DNA from: Paludibacteraceae bacterium
GTDB taxonomy: Bacteria; Bacteroidota; Bacteroidia; Bacteroidales; Paludibacteraceae
Length of the DNA: 64,000 nt
Assembly: GCA_017478225.1 (NCBI GenBank)
Contig: JAFVDX010000010.1
Coordinates: 62,001-126,000, forward strand
Reading direction: 5' to 3'
The position numbers and the translations under genes were made by a program. The notes beneath the pieces were generated by a model. It saw only the letters and a program-made list of their open reading frames with translations. It made no database searches and was not told where the DNA came from. Shown piece after piece: positions 10,175 to 22,300 of this stretch (positions within the stretch are counted from its first letter, which is position 1; each line of letters begins with the position of its first letter).

Positions 10175-13133
10175 CTAATATCTTTATAACCTCCACATGA
10201 GAAGGCAATTTTATACATAAACTATATAGCCCTTTAGCATCAGGAGCATGAATTGTCTTCTCTAAGGACACTTTCTCGTTTGATACCAACTTACCTAACG
10301 AATCGAATATCAACACCTCTTGACCTACTATTTCTGCATAATCAATTGTAATTATACCCATCGAAGTTACTACGGTAGGATACACATTCATAACCTCTGA
10401 CTTAATGCCTATGGTAGAAATATCTTCAACTGTAATGGTATAAACATATTCTGTACAGTTCTCCTCCGAAACTATTGTTTTGACATATACATCCGCTGTA
10501 GTGTTCTCATCAAGCAGTACCACATCGCCCACCACATACGGCAACTCATCAATAGTTATCGTTTCTTCCTTATTAAACTTATCTAACGGTTTAATACTTA
10601 AATTCAGCGTTATTAAACTATCACAACCATAATTGGTCTTAAGATTGGCAGTATAATTACCACTCTCATAAAACAACTTACCATCAAACTCGTATGGTAA
10701 TTCACTTTCACATACTTCTACAACCAAACTATTATTATATGCAGGAAGTACCGTTAACTTCAATGTAACTATACTATCTGCACCATTTTGTGCCACTCCC
10801 TGCCAAATATATGTATTCGACCACTTGTATTTTTCTCCGCCTAATTCATAGTATTCACCTTCGCATATAGAATCACTTATAGTAACATAAATAGGATCGG
10901 GAGTTATGTGTTCAACAAGACTGAAATAAACATCGTTCACGTATTGTGGTGTCATGTCTTCCCACACTGTTGAGCCATACTGCATAAAACGCATCTTCAC
11001 CTTATATGTACCGGATGCTATACTCTGCTTTATGTCATGAGTAAAACTACCATTTATTGTCTCTTTTGGTTGTGCCTCTATTTGAGCAATACCCAATGTA
11101 TCTAAACACATATTTCCCGCATACACAAAAGCACCAATAGTGCCATTATTGTAAACACCTGCATTATACAGCGAATAACTCAATACTGCCCCTTCGTATG
11201 GCACTTGAGAATTATTAACAAACGACGGAGTGCCCGCCAATCTAATATCTATGTCTGTCGGCTCGTCTTCTACCAAATAAAACTGCTGACGATTCATCTC
11301 TGTGGTCGGAGCCAATTCTATCCAACTGCCGTTCTGAGGCTTATACAAAAGACGAACCCTATATATACCATCAGCGGTCGATGAAGATATGTTGCAAGTA
11401 ATAACACCTTGTTTTGTCTGATTCTTATTCAACGAGAACTCAATCTCTTCTGACATTGCACCTCGCAAAGCAGCCCCTTTGTATAGATACGCACATATCA
11501 CTCCTTCAAATCTTCCACCAGAGTTATTTATAGAATAATGCAATCGACTCCCCGTGTGCGGAACGGCATTGTTATCATCAAAAGCAATAGGCTCTGTCAA
11601 GGCCAACATCGGCTCTTCAGCGGCAGAATAAATTACTATCTGTGAACCTGCAACTTGAATCATCACATAATCTTCAGCCTCGCATGCCGACATTATATGC
11701 CATTCGCCACCTATGTTCTTATATACCACATACAAACGATAATAACCATCAGCCACCGACGATGGAATAGTAATAGTACTCAAAGTCTTATCTGCACTCT
11801 GACGAGCACCAAACAAATAAACAGAAGACGACTTGAGCACTTGCAACATAGCAGTTCCTTCCTCATTATACAACGCAATACCATAACTCCCACTGAAACT
11901 CGTTACCTCATAGTTCTTCATGGCCTTTATTGTTGCTGCAAATGTAGAATTGCGGTTTATCGTTGTAGCAGACAATTGCATACTATCCATCTTCAACAGA
12001 TGATATTGCTTCGGCGGCTGAATACCTATTGATATCTGCTGATAATTGTTATATTTGCCCACTGAGCCTCCAATACCCTGCTCCGAAGGGTTAAGCACTG
12101 AACTTAAAAACCAACCATCGGAACTTCCACCCCAACCCCAATTGATATGAAAAAGTCCTTGAGAATTATATCCGTCACATACAAAACTATGCCCCGACGA
12201 ACCATCTTCAGTCCACCCGCTATAAAGCACCGGTCGGCCGGCATCTATCTCATTGATAAGTATCGACTCAAACTCTTCGTCTGAATAATTAGAACGATAC
12301 ACATCGGTTTTTAAGTCAGAATCATAACCAAAATTATCCTTCAATGCCTGCGTCATCTTTTTAGGCACCGCACCAGACGAGGAGTTCTTGTTTGATGCAT
12401 AATTCATCTCACATGCCACCCCGCAATGATACATAAGAGTGGCAACCGCATTTTGCACTACCTGAGCAGAAGAAGCCTTTGGCCTATCAACCATATTAGC
12501 CCAATCATAAGTAGTAGCACCAAAATTGGCAGAAAGAGTAGTAGTCTGTTCAGTCCAACTATTTGTCCACGAATAAGAATGAGAGCCAATGCCTTTAGTC
12601 GGATATTTCCAAAAATACATTATCTGCGCCGCAGCAGTGGCAACACAACCGGTTGCAGCACGCTTATCAGAATCATATATCGGACATAAATTGTTATATG
12701 GAGCACCTTGATTCCATTTGCTTGACATCAAGGGACCAACGGCCTTTACTGCAGCAGACGCAGCCTTTCTTGGAGTAAGGACAAACTTAGTTGAATCCTC
12801 ATAAAGCAACTTTGCCTGCCTATCATACTCCGACAACCACCAACGCATATTCTCAGGCAAACTATCATATACAAACTTACCATTGTCGCTGTAACCTATA
12901 ATTTCCGGCAAACGACTATCACCACCTACCAACACAAAACTCTCACCCGAATTAAACACCATATAAGCATCTGATTCAAAAGCAAGCGAAAGACCAACCC
13001 TTGAAGATTTTATTAAAGAGGTATGTTTGCTAAAAAAACTCCTCGCAATTGATTCTGCATCATAAGCATTTCGCCTTGCCGCTAAAGCCGACAAACTCAA
13101 GATACTTAATAATATAATTACTATCTTCCTCAC
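10167..13133 (-). CDS. Secreted C10 (streptopain-like) cysteine peptidase with T9SS sorting domain, copy 1
   Basis: 988 residues: signal peptide (1-19); prodomain of the Spi/I69 type (about 20-110, GGDSRLPEIIGYSDNGKF); C10 catalytic domain with nucleophile Cys163 in TGCVATAAAQ, His315 in GHSFVCDGY and the GLFHINWGWGG segment; three Ig-like modules (about 380-745); two repeats ending DSIVTLKLTV and CDSLITLNLSI; and a T9SS type A-like C-terminal domain (VYPTVV start, ending KILVR). It is expected to be exported by T9SS and attached to, or released from, the cell surface. The start is GTG (MRKI), as in the upstream paralogue 12 bases away. Targets are unknown; Bacteroides C10 enzymes act on host proteins, but that cannot be inferred here. 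Confidence 0.93.
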   Translation of the reverse strand: MRKIVIILLSILSLSALAARRNAYDAESIARSFFSKHTSLIKSSRVGLSLAFESDAYMVFNSGESFVLVGGDSRLPEIIGYSDNGKFVYDSLPENMRWWLSEYDRQAKLLYEDSTKFVLTPRKAASAAVKAVGPLMSSKWNQGAPYNNLCPIYDSDKRAATGCVATAAAQIMYFWKYPTKGIGSHSYSWTNSWTEQTTTLSANFGATTYDWANMVDRPKASSAQVVQNAVATLMYHCGVACEMNYASNKNSSSGAVPKKMTQALKDNFGYDSDLKTDVYRSNYSDEEFESILINEIDAGRPVLYSGWTEDGSSGHSFVCDGYNSQGLFHINWGWGGSSDGWFLSSVLNPSEQGIGGSVGKYNNYQQISIGIQPPKQYHLLKMDSMQLSATTINRNSTFAATIKAMKNYEVTSFSGSYGIALYNEEGTAMLQVLKSSSVYLFGARQSADKTLSTITIPSSVADGYYRLYVVYKNIGGEWHIMSACEAEDYVMIQVAGSQIVIYSAAEEPMLALTEPIAFDDNNAVPHTGSRLHYSINNSGGRFEGVICAYLYKGAALRGAMSEEIEFSLNKNQTKQGVITCNISSSTADGIYRVRLLYKPQNGSWIELAPTTEMNRQQFYLVEDEPTDIDIRLAGTPSFVNNSQVPYEGAVLSYSLYNAGVYNNGTIGAFVYAGNMCLDTLGIAQIEAQPKETINGSFTHDIKQSIASGTYKVKMRFMQYGSTVWEDMTPQYVNDVYFSLVEHITPDPIYVTISDSICEGEYYELGGEKYKWSNTYIWQGVAQNGADSIVTLKLTVLPAYNNSLVVEVCESELPYEFDGKLFYESGNYTANLKTNYGCDSLITLNLSIKPLDKFNKEETITIDELPYVVGDVVLLDENTTADVYVKTIVSEENCTEYVYTITVEDISTIGIKSEVMNVYPTVVTSMGIITIDYAEIVGQEVLIFDSLGKLVSNEKVSLEKTIHAPDAKGLYSLCIKLPSHVEVIKILVR
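12109..12153. repeat. Direct repeat B, copy 1
   Basis: A 45-base stretch matching 15241-15285 at 43 of 45 positions. It encodes the FHINWGWGGSSDGWF segment next to the catalytic His in each C10 peptidase. Confidence 0.8.
12501..12532. repeat. Direct repeat A, copy 1 (within C10 peptidase copy 1)
   Basis: A 32-base stretch identical to 15630-15661. It lies in the catalytic-domain coding region (ANFGATTYDW) of each peptidase gene and marks a recent duplication. Confidence 0.85.
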
Positions 13134-13145
13134 AGCTTTTTATGA

Positions 13146-16100
13146 CTATTTTACAACAAATTTTGCCGTAATAATATCGCTCGTCCCCGTCTGTATTTGC
13201 AGTATGTATATTCCTGACTCTTGTGGAGACTTAATACCGCTTTGTATATTCTCACCGGAGAAGTATCCAACCAAACTGCCTGTTGAACTATATATCTGCC
13301 CCATCAATCCTTGTAATTGCGCAGAAGAAAAATTATGATTCAAAACAATAATATCCCCCTTCTCTACAAGATTAGGATAAATATTTAGTATTGTTTCTGC
13401 ACTTTCGATAGCAGTAGGAGTAGATACTATGGTGATATTATACTCGTTTTTCTCACAAGCAATCGGGTCTGTCCAAACACTTTCTCGAATAGTTTTACCT
13501 ATATCGTCTTTTCCAATTGTAATATATCCGTCTGTCCACGGCAAGTCGTTCTCGTTAATTGTCATTTCCACCGAATTAACAATCGCCGGCATTACCTTCA
13601 ACTGAAGAGTTACAATACTATCACATCCGTCTTTAGTCTTGAAATAACCAACATATTCCGTACTCTCATAAAAATCCTTTCCGTCAAAAGAATATGGCAT
13701 CTGACTCTCACATTCTGTTATCGGCATCGTGAACTTATACGAAGGCAGCACTGTCAGTTTCAAATTAACGATACTATCACATCCGTTTTGAGTGGTAAAT
13801 TCACCTGTATAGTCTGTTGTCTCAAAAAATGATTCTCCGGCAAATAAATATGGCAACTCATCTGAACATACCACAACAGGATAATCATAGTAATAAACCG
13901 GATGTACCTTTAAACTCAATACTACTATACTATCAGCACCATTTTGAGCCGTTAGTTTCCATGTGTAGGTGTTTTCTTCCGTTTCGCCGTTATATTTCGA
14001 CTGCTCGCCTTTGCATATATGCTCTGTTATATAGTTATAAACGGGAGTAGGCGCATTCAATGTTATAGACAACACAGATCGAGTCGTCGGAAATATATCT
14101 TCCCATATATCTTCCTCCGAATTCCTTGCACGCAGTGCTAATTTATAATTACCCTTTGGAAGCGAATTATCAAAATTGACAGATAATACTGAACTCTTAG
14201 TTGCTTCCTTTTCAATAATTATGTCCTTAAAAGTTTCTCCCTGAAGTCCTATTTCCTCGTCGTCTTTAATCAAAAATACACCCAACTCGCCATTAAAAGT
14301 ACCACCCGTATTGAGCAAACTATACGATAACTGTGCATTGCTCCTTTGAACCGAAGAATTGTCGGCAAAAGAGATATTTTCTGTCATTTGCAATTTTGGC
14401 AGTTCGTCGTCAAGCAATGTAAATGCCACTCGTGTATATTCCGCAGGGGTAAATTCCTGCCATGCATCGGCTGAAGAATTTCTATATTTGAGAACTAAAT
14501 TATAGTTACCTGGGGTATTGGTTATATTATCTATTATCTTATATGTCTCCGACGATTTTCTATTTATCTTCTTCGACGATATCTGACCAAATTCACCTTT
14601 ATTCAGTTTTCCTTTATATATAAAGCCTTGTATCTCACCTCTGAATGTACCACCATTATTTTTCACTTTATAGGTCAATACTGCACCTTGATGCGAGACT
14701 GCATTGTTATCTGCAAAACTGATTTGCTCTGTCAAAACCAAATCAGGCTCTATATTATCACTATAAAACTCTATACTGCTACTTGTCAGTTGAACCAACT
14801 TATAGTTGTCTTTAGTAGCAGTAATAGGTCTCCACACACCATCTGTATCTTTATATACTCCCACTAATTGATAATATCCATTTGCATAAGAAGAAGGAAT
14901 CGTTATGCTTGACAATGTCTTTGATGTAGTTTTCCTTGAGTCTAATGTTTGCGAAGACGATTTAAGCACTGCAAGCATGTTTTCTGCATCTTCGTCATAC
15001 AAAGCAACACCTACCGTTCCGCCAAACGACGACCACTCATAGTTCTTTATATTACGCAATATAACATAAAAACTACCTGAACGAGTAGTTTGTGATACAG
15101 ACACATATAGGCTGTCCATATTCAATTTATGATAACTTATAGGCGGCTGAATACCTACTGCTATCTGTTGTGATTTTGAATACCCACCGCCCTCCGAACC
15201 ACCTATACCTTGTACTGCGGGGTTCATTATTGAAGTAACAAACCAACCATCAGAACTTCCACCCCACCCCCAATTGATATGAAAAGTACCATCAGAACGA
15301 TAACCGTCACACACAAACGAATGTCCTCCGCCATCTGTTGTCCAACCGGAATACAATACAGGTCTGCCCGCATCAATCTCATCTTTTAATATCTGCTCAA
15401 ATTCAGTATCTGAATACGACGACCTATATAATAGTTTTTGCAAATTAGTATCATAATTAAAATAAGTCTTTAGTGCCTGCGCCATCACATTTGGCACAGC
15501 ACCACTTGAAGAAGTATTATTACTTGCATAATTCATGTTACAAGCCACCCCTACATGATATAGCAATGTGGCTATTGCTTGTTTTACATTAGCCGGTGAT
15601 GAAGACTTGGCATTGTCTGCCATATTGCCCCAATCATAAGTAGTAGCACCAAAATTGGCAGTAAGAGTGGTTGTACTACCATTCCAACTATTTGTCCAAT
15701 CATAAGAATGAGAGCCACTACCCTTTTGAGGATATTTCCAATAATACATTATTTGCGCAGCCGCGGTAGCCACACAGCCTGCAGCAGCATGAGAAGAACC
15801 TGAATAAATAGGTGCTAAATCGTTAAATGGCGAGTTCTGATTCCATGTGCTTGTCATCAACGGACCTACTGTGGTCAAGTCGGTTGTTGACAAAGTCTGA
15901 GTTTTAGGTTTAATATCGGCAGTCAGTAGCGACATCTGCTCATCATAGCAACTGAGCCAATAACGCATATTTTCAGGCAAACTGTCAAAATCTATATTCT
16001 TACCAGAATCGCTATAACCTAACACTTCCGGCAAACGGCTGTCTGAACTTATAAGAACATAACCACCTGTAGTATTGAAAGCATAATATGACTTTGCTGC

Positions 16101-16268
16101 ATAAACAAGCGTTGGACCACCTACGCTACCACTCGATTTCTTAATCTTAATACAACTCTTATGAGCAAATTTCTCCGCCAAAGCCTGAGCCTCACTCTCA
16201 CTCCGCGGCTGAGCAATACATACGCAACAAATTATTGTTGATAATATTATTAATCCTATTTTTCTCAC
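13146..16268 (-). CDS. Secreted C10 (streptopain-like) cysteine peptidase with T9SS sorting domain, copy 2
   Basis: 1040-residue paralogue of the gene downstream. Signal peptide 1-19, Spi-like prodomain (ISSDSRLPEVLGYSDSGK), nucleophile Cys165 in AGCVATAAAQ and His316 in GHSFVCDGY. Ig-like modules follow (LTEQISFADNNAVSHQGA and LQMTENISFADNSSVQRS mark module starts), then three repeats with ADSIVVLSL, CDSIVNLKL and CDSIVTLQL, then a T9SS domain ending TAKFVVK. That ending is the same as in the giant protein encoded upstream. The start is GTG. No Bacteroidota promoter was seen in the 94 bases upstream, so it may be transcribed by read-through from the giant gene. Confidence 0.93.
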   Translation of the reverse strand: MRKIGLIILSTIICCVCIAQPRSESEAQALAEKFAHKSCIKIKKSSGSVGGPTLVYAAKSYYAFNTTGGYVLISSDSRLPEVLGYSDSGKNIDFDSLPENMRYWLSCYDEQMSLLTADIKPKTQTLSTTDLTTVGPLMTSTWNQNSPFNDLAPIYSGSSHAAAGCVATAAAQIMYYWKYPQKGSGSHSYDWTNSWNGSTTTLTANFGATTYDWGNMADNAKSSSPANVKQAIATLLYHVGVACNMNYASNNTSSSGAVPNVMAQALKTYFNYDTNLQKLLYRSSYSDTEFEQILKDEIDAGRPVLYSGWTTDGGGHSFVCDGYRSDGTFHINWGWGGSSDGWFVTSIMNPAVQGIGGSEGGGYSKSQQIAVGIQPPISYHKLNMDSLYVSVSQTTRSGSFYVILRNIKNYEWSSFGGTVGVALYDEDAENMLAVLKSSSQTLDSRKTTSKTLSSITIPSSYANGYYQLVGVYKDTDGVWRPITATKDNYKLVQLTSSSIEFYSDNIEPDLVLTEQISFADNNAVSHQGAVLTYKVKNNGGTFRGEIQGFIYKGKLNKGEFGQISSKKINRKSSETYKIIDNITNTPGNYNLVLKYRNSSADAWQEFTPAEYTRVAFTLLDDELPKLQMTENISFADNSSVQRSNAQLSYSLLNTGGTFNGELGVFLIKDDEEIGLQGETFKDIIIEKEATKSSVLSVNFDNSLPKGNYKLALRARNSEEDIWEDIFPTTRSVLSITLNAPTPVYNYITEHICKGEQSKYNGETEENTYTWKLTAQNGADSIVVLSLKVHPVYYYDYPVVVCSDELPYLFAGESFFETTDYTGEFTTQNGCDSIVNLKLTVLPSYKFTMPITECESQMPYSFDGKDFYESTEYVGYFKTKDGCDSIVTLQLKVMPAIVNSVEMTINENDLPWTDGYITIGKDDIGKTIRESVWTDPIACEKNEYNITIVSTPTAIESAETILNIYPNLVEKGDIIVLNHNFSSAQLQGLMGQIYSSTGSLVGYFSGENIQSGIKSPQESGIYILQIQTGTSDIITAKFVVK
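15241..15285. repeat. Direct repeat B, copy 2
   Basis: Second copy of the 43/45 match at 12109-12153. Its offset (3132 bases) is nearly that of repeat A, as expected for a tandem gene duplication. Confidence 0.8.
15630..15661. repeat. Direct repeat A, copy 2 (within C10 peptidase copy 2)
   Basis: Identical over 32 bases to 12501-12532, at a distance of 3129 bases. Recombination between the copies would fuse the two peptidase genes in frame. Confidence 0.85.
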
Positions 16269-16289
16269 CTTATAATTTTTTTTTAGTCA

Positions 16290-16315
16290 GATAGCCCGAA
16301 ACCAATCGGGCTATC
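16290..16315 (-). terminator. Perfect 10-bp hairpin between the giant gene and the peptidase genes
   Basis: GATAGCCCGA (16290-16299) pairs with TCGGGCTATC (16306-16315) around a 6-base loop. Read on the minus strand it is followed by an A-run, not a T-run, so it is not a classical intrinsic terminator. It could still attenuate, or set an mRNA 3' end or processing point between the giant gene and the peptidases, which have no promoter of their own that I can see. Confidence 0.4.
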
Positions 16316-16362
16316 CGTACAAGCGAGAGAGCAGTATGTCATCACGCACTGTCTCTCAAGAT

Positions 16363-19300
16363 TTATTTAACTACGAATTTTGCGGTAAATTGCTCATTCG
16401 TGCCGGTTATGATATGCAAGGTGTACATACCTTGTACTTGAGGTGCTTCTACCTTAAATTCTGCTGTCGTAGGAACAACCGTATCTACCAATTTTCCTGT
16501 GAAATCATATATATATGCCTTCATACCGGCCAACTGATCCATAGTGAAATTATACGATACCGTCAGTTGTTCACCACTTCTGAGAACACTCGGATATACA
16601 GACAACTCACCGCCAACTGCATTTTCATACGATGTTGAAACATCATTGACTGTAATGTTGTATGTTACCTCCATACAAGGCTCATCTTCTGCGAAACCTG
16701 TGTAAGTGTAAGTATCAGCAGGTGAGCCGGCAGGAATCTCAAACAAACCAAATTCAGAATCTGTATATGGCAACTCATCAACAGTCATAGTCCTCGTTAT
16801 AGTATATTTACTAATCTCAAGCACATTCAGTTTAAGAGTTACTATACTATCACAACCCTCTTTGGCTGTAAGATAAGCCACCTCAGTCTGAACACCTGAC
16901 TTATTATATGTCTTGGTTACATTATTGAAGGTGTATTCCTGACCTAAGCATATCTCATCCGTAATTTCTTCATTGTAAGAAGGACGAACTGTGAGTTGAA
17001 CCTTAACCAAACTGTCGCAACCAAAATGATTAGTCGTTACAAATTCTGACTCAAAGTAACCTGCCTCAGAAGCAATCTTTGTTTCACCATTCACCTCGTA
17101 CTCGGCACCTTGGCATACATCCAAAACGAGTAAGCCTTCAGTAGAAGGATTAACTACAAGATGCAAAGTAATCGTTGAGTCGCACTCAGCGTTCTTTACT
17201 GACTTGGTATTGAATTCATAATCGCCACTATCACTCGGCTTAACTGATTCAATATGAACATCATTCCAATCAAGTTGAGAGCCTTCGCACAAAGTCATAG
17301 TCTCTTCAGCAACAGTCTTATTACCTATTGTTATAATATAGGTCATAATACTATCACAACCATTTATGCTACTGAAATTGCGAACATGCTCACCTGCAGT
17401 TGATATTTCCTCACCAGTCTGAGGCACTACAAACGAAGTACCAAAGCAGAGGAATACAGACTGCTGCAAGTTGTAGGTCTCATATTCCTTCAGCGTAAGA
17501 GAAACTATCGAGTCGCAACCATTTGCAGCCTCGTACACATGAGTGTAAGTTGCGTTGATATCATTGCATATCTGACCATGCCAATCAAACGAACCATTCG
17601 GACATATATATGCCACCGTGTCGCCATGGGCTATTGGCAGAGTATTCAAAGTAAGAACATAAATAGCAGTGTAACCATCTTTGTCTTCCTCACGCTTAAA
17701 CTCAGCACTTGCGCCTACAGCAGCAAAGTCGGAACTTGCAATGTTGAATCCATTATCGGTATATGCGTCAGCATTCTCACATACATTGTCAGCAATGTTT
17801 TGAGTTTGTGTTTGACGAATTGTAATCTGATACTGATTCCATACGCAACCTGCGCCGGTTAATATCTTCTCTTCATACAATCCTGACGCACCTGCAGGTA
17901 TAGTCAAGTACTCATCATACTCAAATGGCAACTGCTCACTATCTACCTTTCCTGTTACAACATTTGTCGTACTCTCTTTGAAACGAAGTTGTGTAGAACG
18001 ACGAACCAAGCAACCATCTTCATCATATACATTTTCTACAAAGTCAAAGTCGGTTTCATACTTGTATCCATTGTTCTCATATACTTCGCCTTCGCACTTC
18101 TCTACTACCGTAGCAGGCAAGACTGCTATAGGTTCTACTGTCAAGTTCAAAGTTATCACATCGCCCATTTGTATGCGTTCGAAGGTATTGGTCTGACCAA
18201 TAACAAGTTCTGCAGCATCAATTGAGAATCCGTGATCATTATACGACTTACCGGCACATATAGTCTCATTATACTCAACTACTTTACCTGTGGAGATGCT
18301 CAAATTATCGATAAATATATATTGATTAGGATTCAAATTTGTATATCTATTCTCATAATACAACGCTACACGGATCGCCTTATCTTTATATGCTTTCATG
18401 TCGATAGTAACCTTCGAAGGTTCAATGCCATAATTGCTCAAATCAATAAGGTTAGCGTCTTCTTGCTTCCATGTCTGCGCATTGTCAGTACTTACAAGAA
18501 CATACAATTTGCTATTTGTTGCTTGAGTAGGAGTATAATTCTCCGAATTAGGAGTGATTGGATGTGCCAAATAAGTAAGGTCGAATGTGAGCACAGCATC
18601 ATCGTTGATATAGTACTGCGGAGTGATAAGCCATTTTCCATACACTTTGTTATATTCTCCGCCATTATCCCAAACGACTAATTGTTCGCTATTATCCATC
18701 CAATTTCTCCAATAATCAGCCTTATGCCATGTATAAGTCGGATATCTTGTTTCTGTTTGATTTGCTGCAGAGATATCATAGTTAGAACTATAGATAGAGG
18801 CTCCTGCAAATACATTTTCGATAGGTATATTGAGTACCTTATTCTCCCAACAATTATATCTTGCATAGGTCAAAGGAGGCAAGTCAGAGAAGTCTTCAGA
18901 AAGTGGTAATTCATAAACGCCGCACTTAGTGCTGAAACTTACAGCAACCGACTTGGTGCTAACATCTTCACCGCCACAAATTGCCTGAACCTGTACACTA
19001 TAACTTGTTCCGCTTTCAAGACCGGTAAGAGTATAAGGTTGCTCCGTTACTTCTATCACTCTCTCTTGGCTACCATCATTCAAGTACAATTTCCATGCTG
19101 TCTCACTGCCTGTTTGCCAGTTGACAACCACAGAGTTTTCTTTTACTTGATTTATCTCTACCTGAGTTGGAGGCACACACGGCGGCAAAGCAACTATCTT
19201 TATTGACCTCACACCAACTTCTGCATTGGCATTACCGCGAATCACAAGATACTTGCCGGCTCCGGAATATTTGTTCGTATAGAACTCAAATTCTTCGGAG

Positions 19301-22300
19301 TCAATATGTAAATAAGTACCAGTAGTGCTATTTACATTACGCATGTCGTATGTAAACAGATTCTCATAGGTTGATATATCGGTCGGAGTTTCCACAACAC
19401 CTACCGAGATAGGATACGATGCTGTTGAAGCAACATTCCATGCGTCAACCTTTATGTCAAGATTGTTGATAGGTTCGTTAAGCAACGGAAGCACAGCATA
19501 ACCATTCTTAGGTATCGACAAATAGTTATAAATATCTGATGTTCCTGCCAACTTCATCTCATCAGTCTCAACTTTATGAACATTTGCTTTTACACCACTG
19601 CTCAATGTCCAACAATCAGGAGTTTCATAGAATTCCTCCGTGAAGGGCACACCATAAGAGTCACAAACCGTTCTGAATGTGAATGAGAGATATTCTTCTG
19701 TGGGACCATTGCTACATATACTGCGGACATACAACATATACTCTGTATTAGCAGCAAGTCCTGACACACTATACGAAGGTCCGTTAGAAATCGTCTCATG
19801 AGCCACATAATCTTGAGCATCTATATCAAAAGGATTTGACAAATTCTTATATGTCGTTATAGCGACCTCGAAATCTTTAGTTTGACCGCCAAACCATGAG
19901 AACGATGCCGAATGAGCATCAATATCTGTAATCTTCACATTCTGTGCCTCTGTACACTCAAATTCCTCTATTGAAATCGTATCAATAGCAATTGGCATTT
20001 CTTTAGGACCGTTATTTACCGAATAAGTATTCCAGTTGACAAGCAATTGATATGTACCCGGTTGCAAAATATCTTTTTTTACATACACATCCTGCCATTC
20101 TGACTCGTTAAGGAAGGAATAGCGAGGAACTATAACATAATGGTTTTTCTCGGGGTTGTCGGCTGAGGTTCCAAGCGATACTTTATCTATGCTCGTTACT
20201 GCATTTGTTCCCGAATATGTTGCAGAAGCAGGCGAGAAGGTTATAGATACGCAATCTTCTTTATAATCTTTCACACCATAAGCCTTCATACGCAAGTAGA
20301 ACATATATGTTCCGGCAGATGGGATATTTACAGTATGAGCAGTCCAATTGGAGAATGCTGCTGTTTCTGTAGTATGATAATGATAGTGTTCATCATCGTC
20401 TGACAAGAACAACGCTTTTTCCCCTGTACCACCGCACTCCGATGCATTTCCTATGATGAAATGTACATTGTGTCTATCTGCACCTGCTGTATTCAGATTA
20501 TGCCACAAAGCATTATCCTCTGCATCAGAGAAATTGGTATGATAAGGTGCCATCGCGCCCTTAGTAGCAAGAGCAACATTAAGAGGAAGACTCCATTTTC
20601 CTACTGCACTCGATTTAATGTATATATCGTACGAAGCAGAAGGAGTCAAGCCTGTAATAGTGTCTAACTTAGCATTGATTACCTTCTGAGTACCACTACC
20701 AAGAGCAAAGCCCTCAGGACCATATTCTACAATCCATTCACCTACACCCTTAGTAAATTCGTCAAATGAATAAGCAACCCAAGTATCTCCGAAATCTTCC
20801 ACATTCAGATTTTCAGGAGCAAACAAAGCCTCACCCTCTACTATACTAACATTATCTACTGCCACTTGACGATCACATGTGATATATACATACTTGAACT
20901 CACGAACAGAAGACAGATTAGATAGCGGAAGCAATACCTTTGTCCAACCGGAAGATTTAACAAGATCAATAGTTTTCACCGACTCCGAGCCTGTTACACC
21001 TGCTGCATCTGCTGTCTCTGCCAATCTAACTTGGAACACAGCATCATAAGTAGTGCTTGCCATAACATCCATACTTATTGTTACAGTCCTCCAATCTTCC
21101 ACTTCAAGTTGTGGAGTCATAAGTTGAGCATTTGCGCCGAGCAAAAGTGCGTTTTTGCTGCCGTCTTTCTGATATGAAGCAGTAGTTGACAAGTTGCCGG
21201 AAGTCTTTACTATGTTCCATCCACAAGAAGCGACGGTGGTAGTTGTAGCATTATTCTTCGGAGCATAATAAGGTATTTCGAAATCTTCAGCGTAAGGCAA
21301 TTGTTTTACAGGAGCACTTTCTACTGTAGTACGGAATACCAATGGCTGACTCCATGCGGAAGTCTTATCTCCCTTTTCTGCACGCACATAGGCATAATAT
21401 ACCATGTTTGGCTTAGCACCTGAGAGAACGGCTGTATTTACACCTGTAACTATTGAGTTGAGTGCCGCAGCATTGTCAGGACTTTCAGGCTTACCCTCAA
21501 ACATCTTTACACGGAAATTAACACCCGATAGTTCTTTAGCGTGCCAAACAAAAGTTACATCGTCTTTGTCTTCAACACGAGTACGATCAGTAACCCATAA
21601 TGCAAATGGCTCAATCAGTTCCTCTTCATCACGAACCTTAATCAAGATATTATCGATAAATATCTTACCATTGGCTAAGGCTCCAGAAGTTTGATTATGA
21701 CTTTCCATCGGACGAATGGCTATATATTTACCAATCTGTCCTTCTATTTCAGGCACATAATTCTCGAATGTGTATATATACTTAACCCAACCATCGTCAG
21801 TAGGTATGACAGTAATATATCTGCGCATCACACTATCTCTGCTATTAGGAAGCACACTACTATAAGTAGAAGGTAAGGTAGGATCAGTCATCACACCTAC
21901 ATCAAAGAAGGTGTAATCATAACTTGTAAGACGACCTGTTTGTGCATAGAACTCTAATTGCAGTTTTTTGATATCATCTGTTTTCAATAATGGTAACACA
22001 AGATAATTAGCCTTGCCGACTGACGCTTGCAAATCTAATACATACTTACCACTATATGGCGTCATCAAAGTACCTCCACCTGTATTCATTGCCATAAATA
22101 TCTTACCGCCTTCGTCGCCTACAGACGACATTCCTTCGGGCAGATATATTATCTGACCTTCAGAGTTAGTGATGCTGCCCTCCGGCTCACCCTCGAAGTC
22201 GTTGAAGTAAGGCAATGGTTTTGCTTTGGCCAATGTCTTGAATTTTTCAGCATTGCTCCATTCACCTACACAATCTTCGTCAGGACGAGAAGCCTGAATA

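Noticed and set aside
10174..10290. A small inhibitor gene next to the C10 peptidases (as in the spi arrangement of streptococci)
   Set aside because: No ORF was found between the peptidases and the TetR gene. The inhibitor-like domain is fused as the prodomain.
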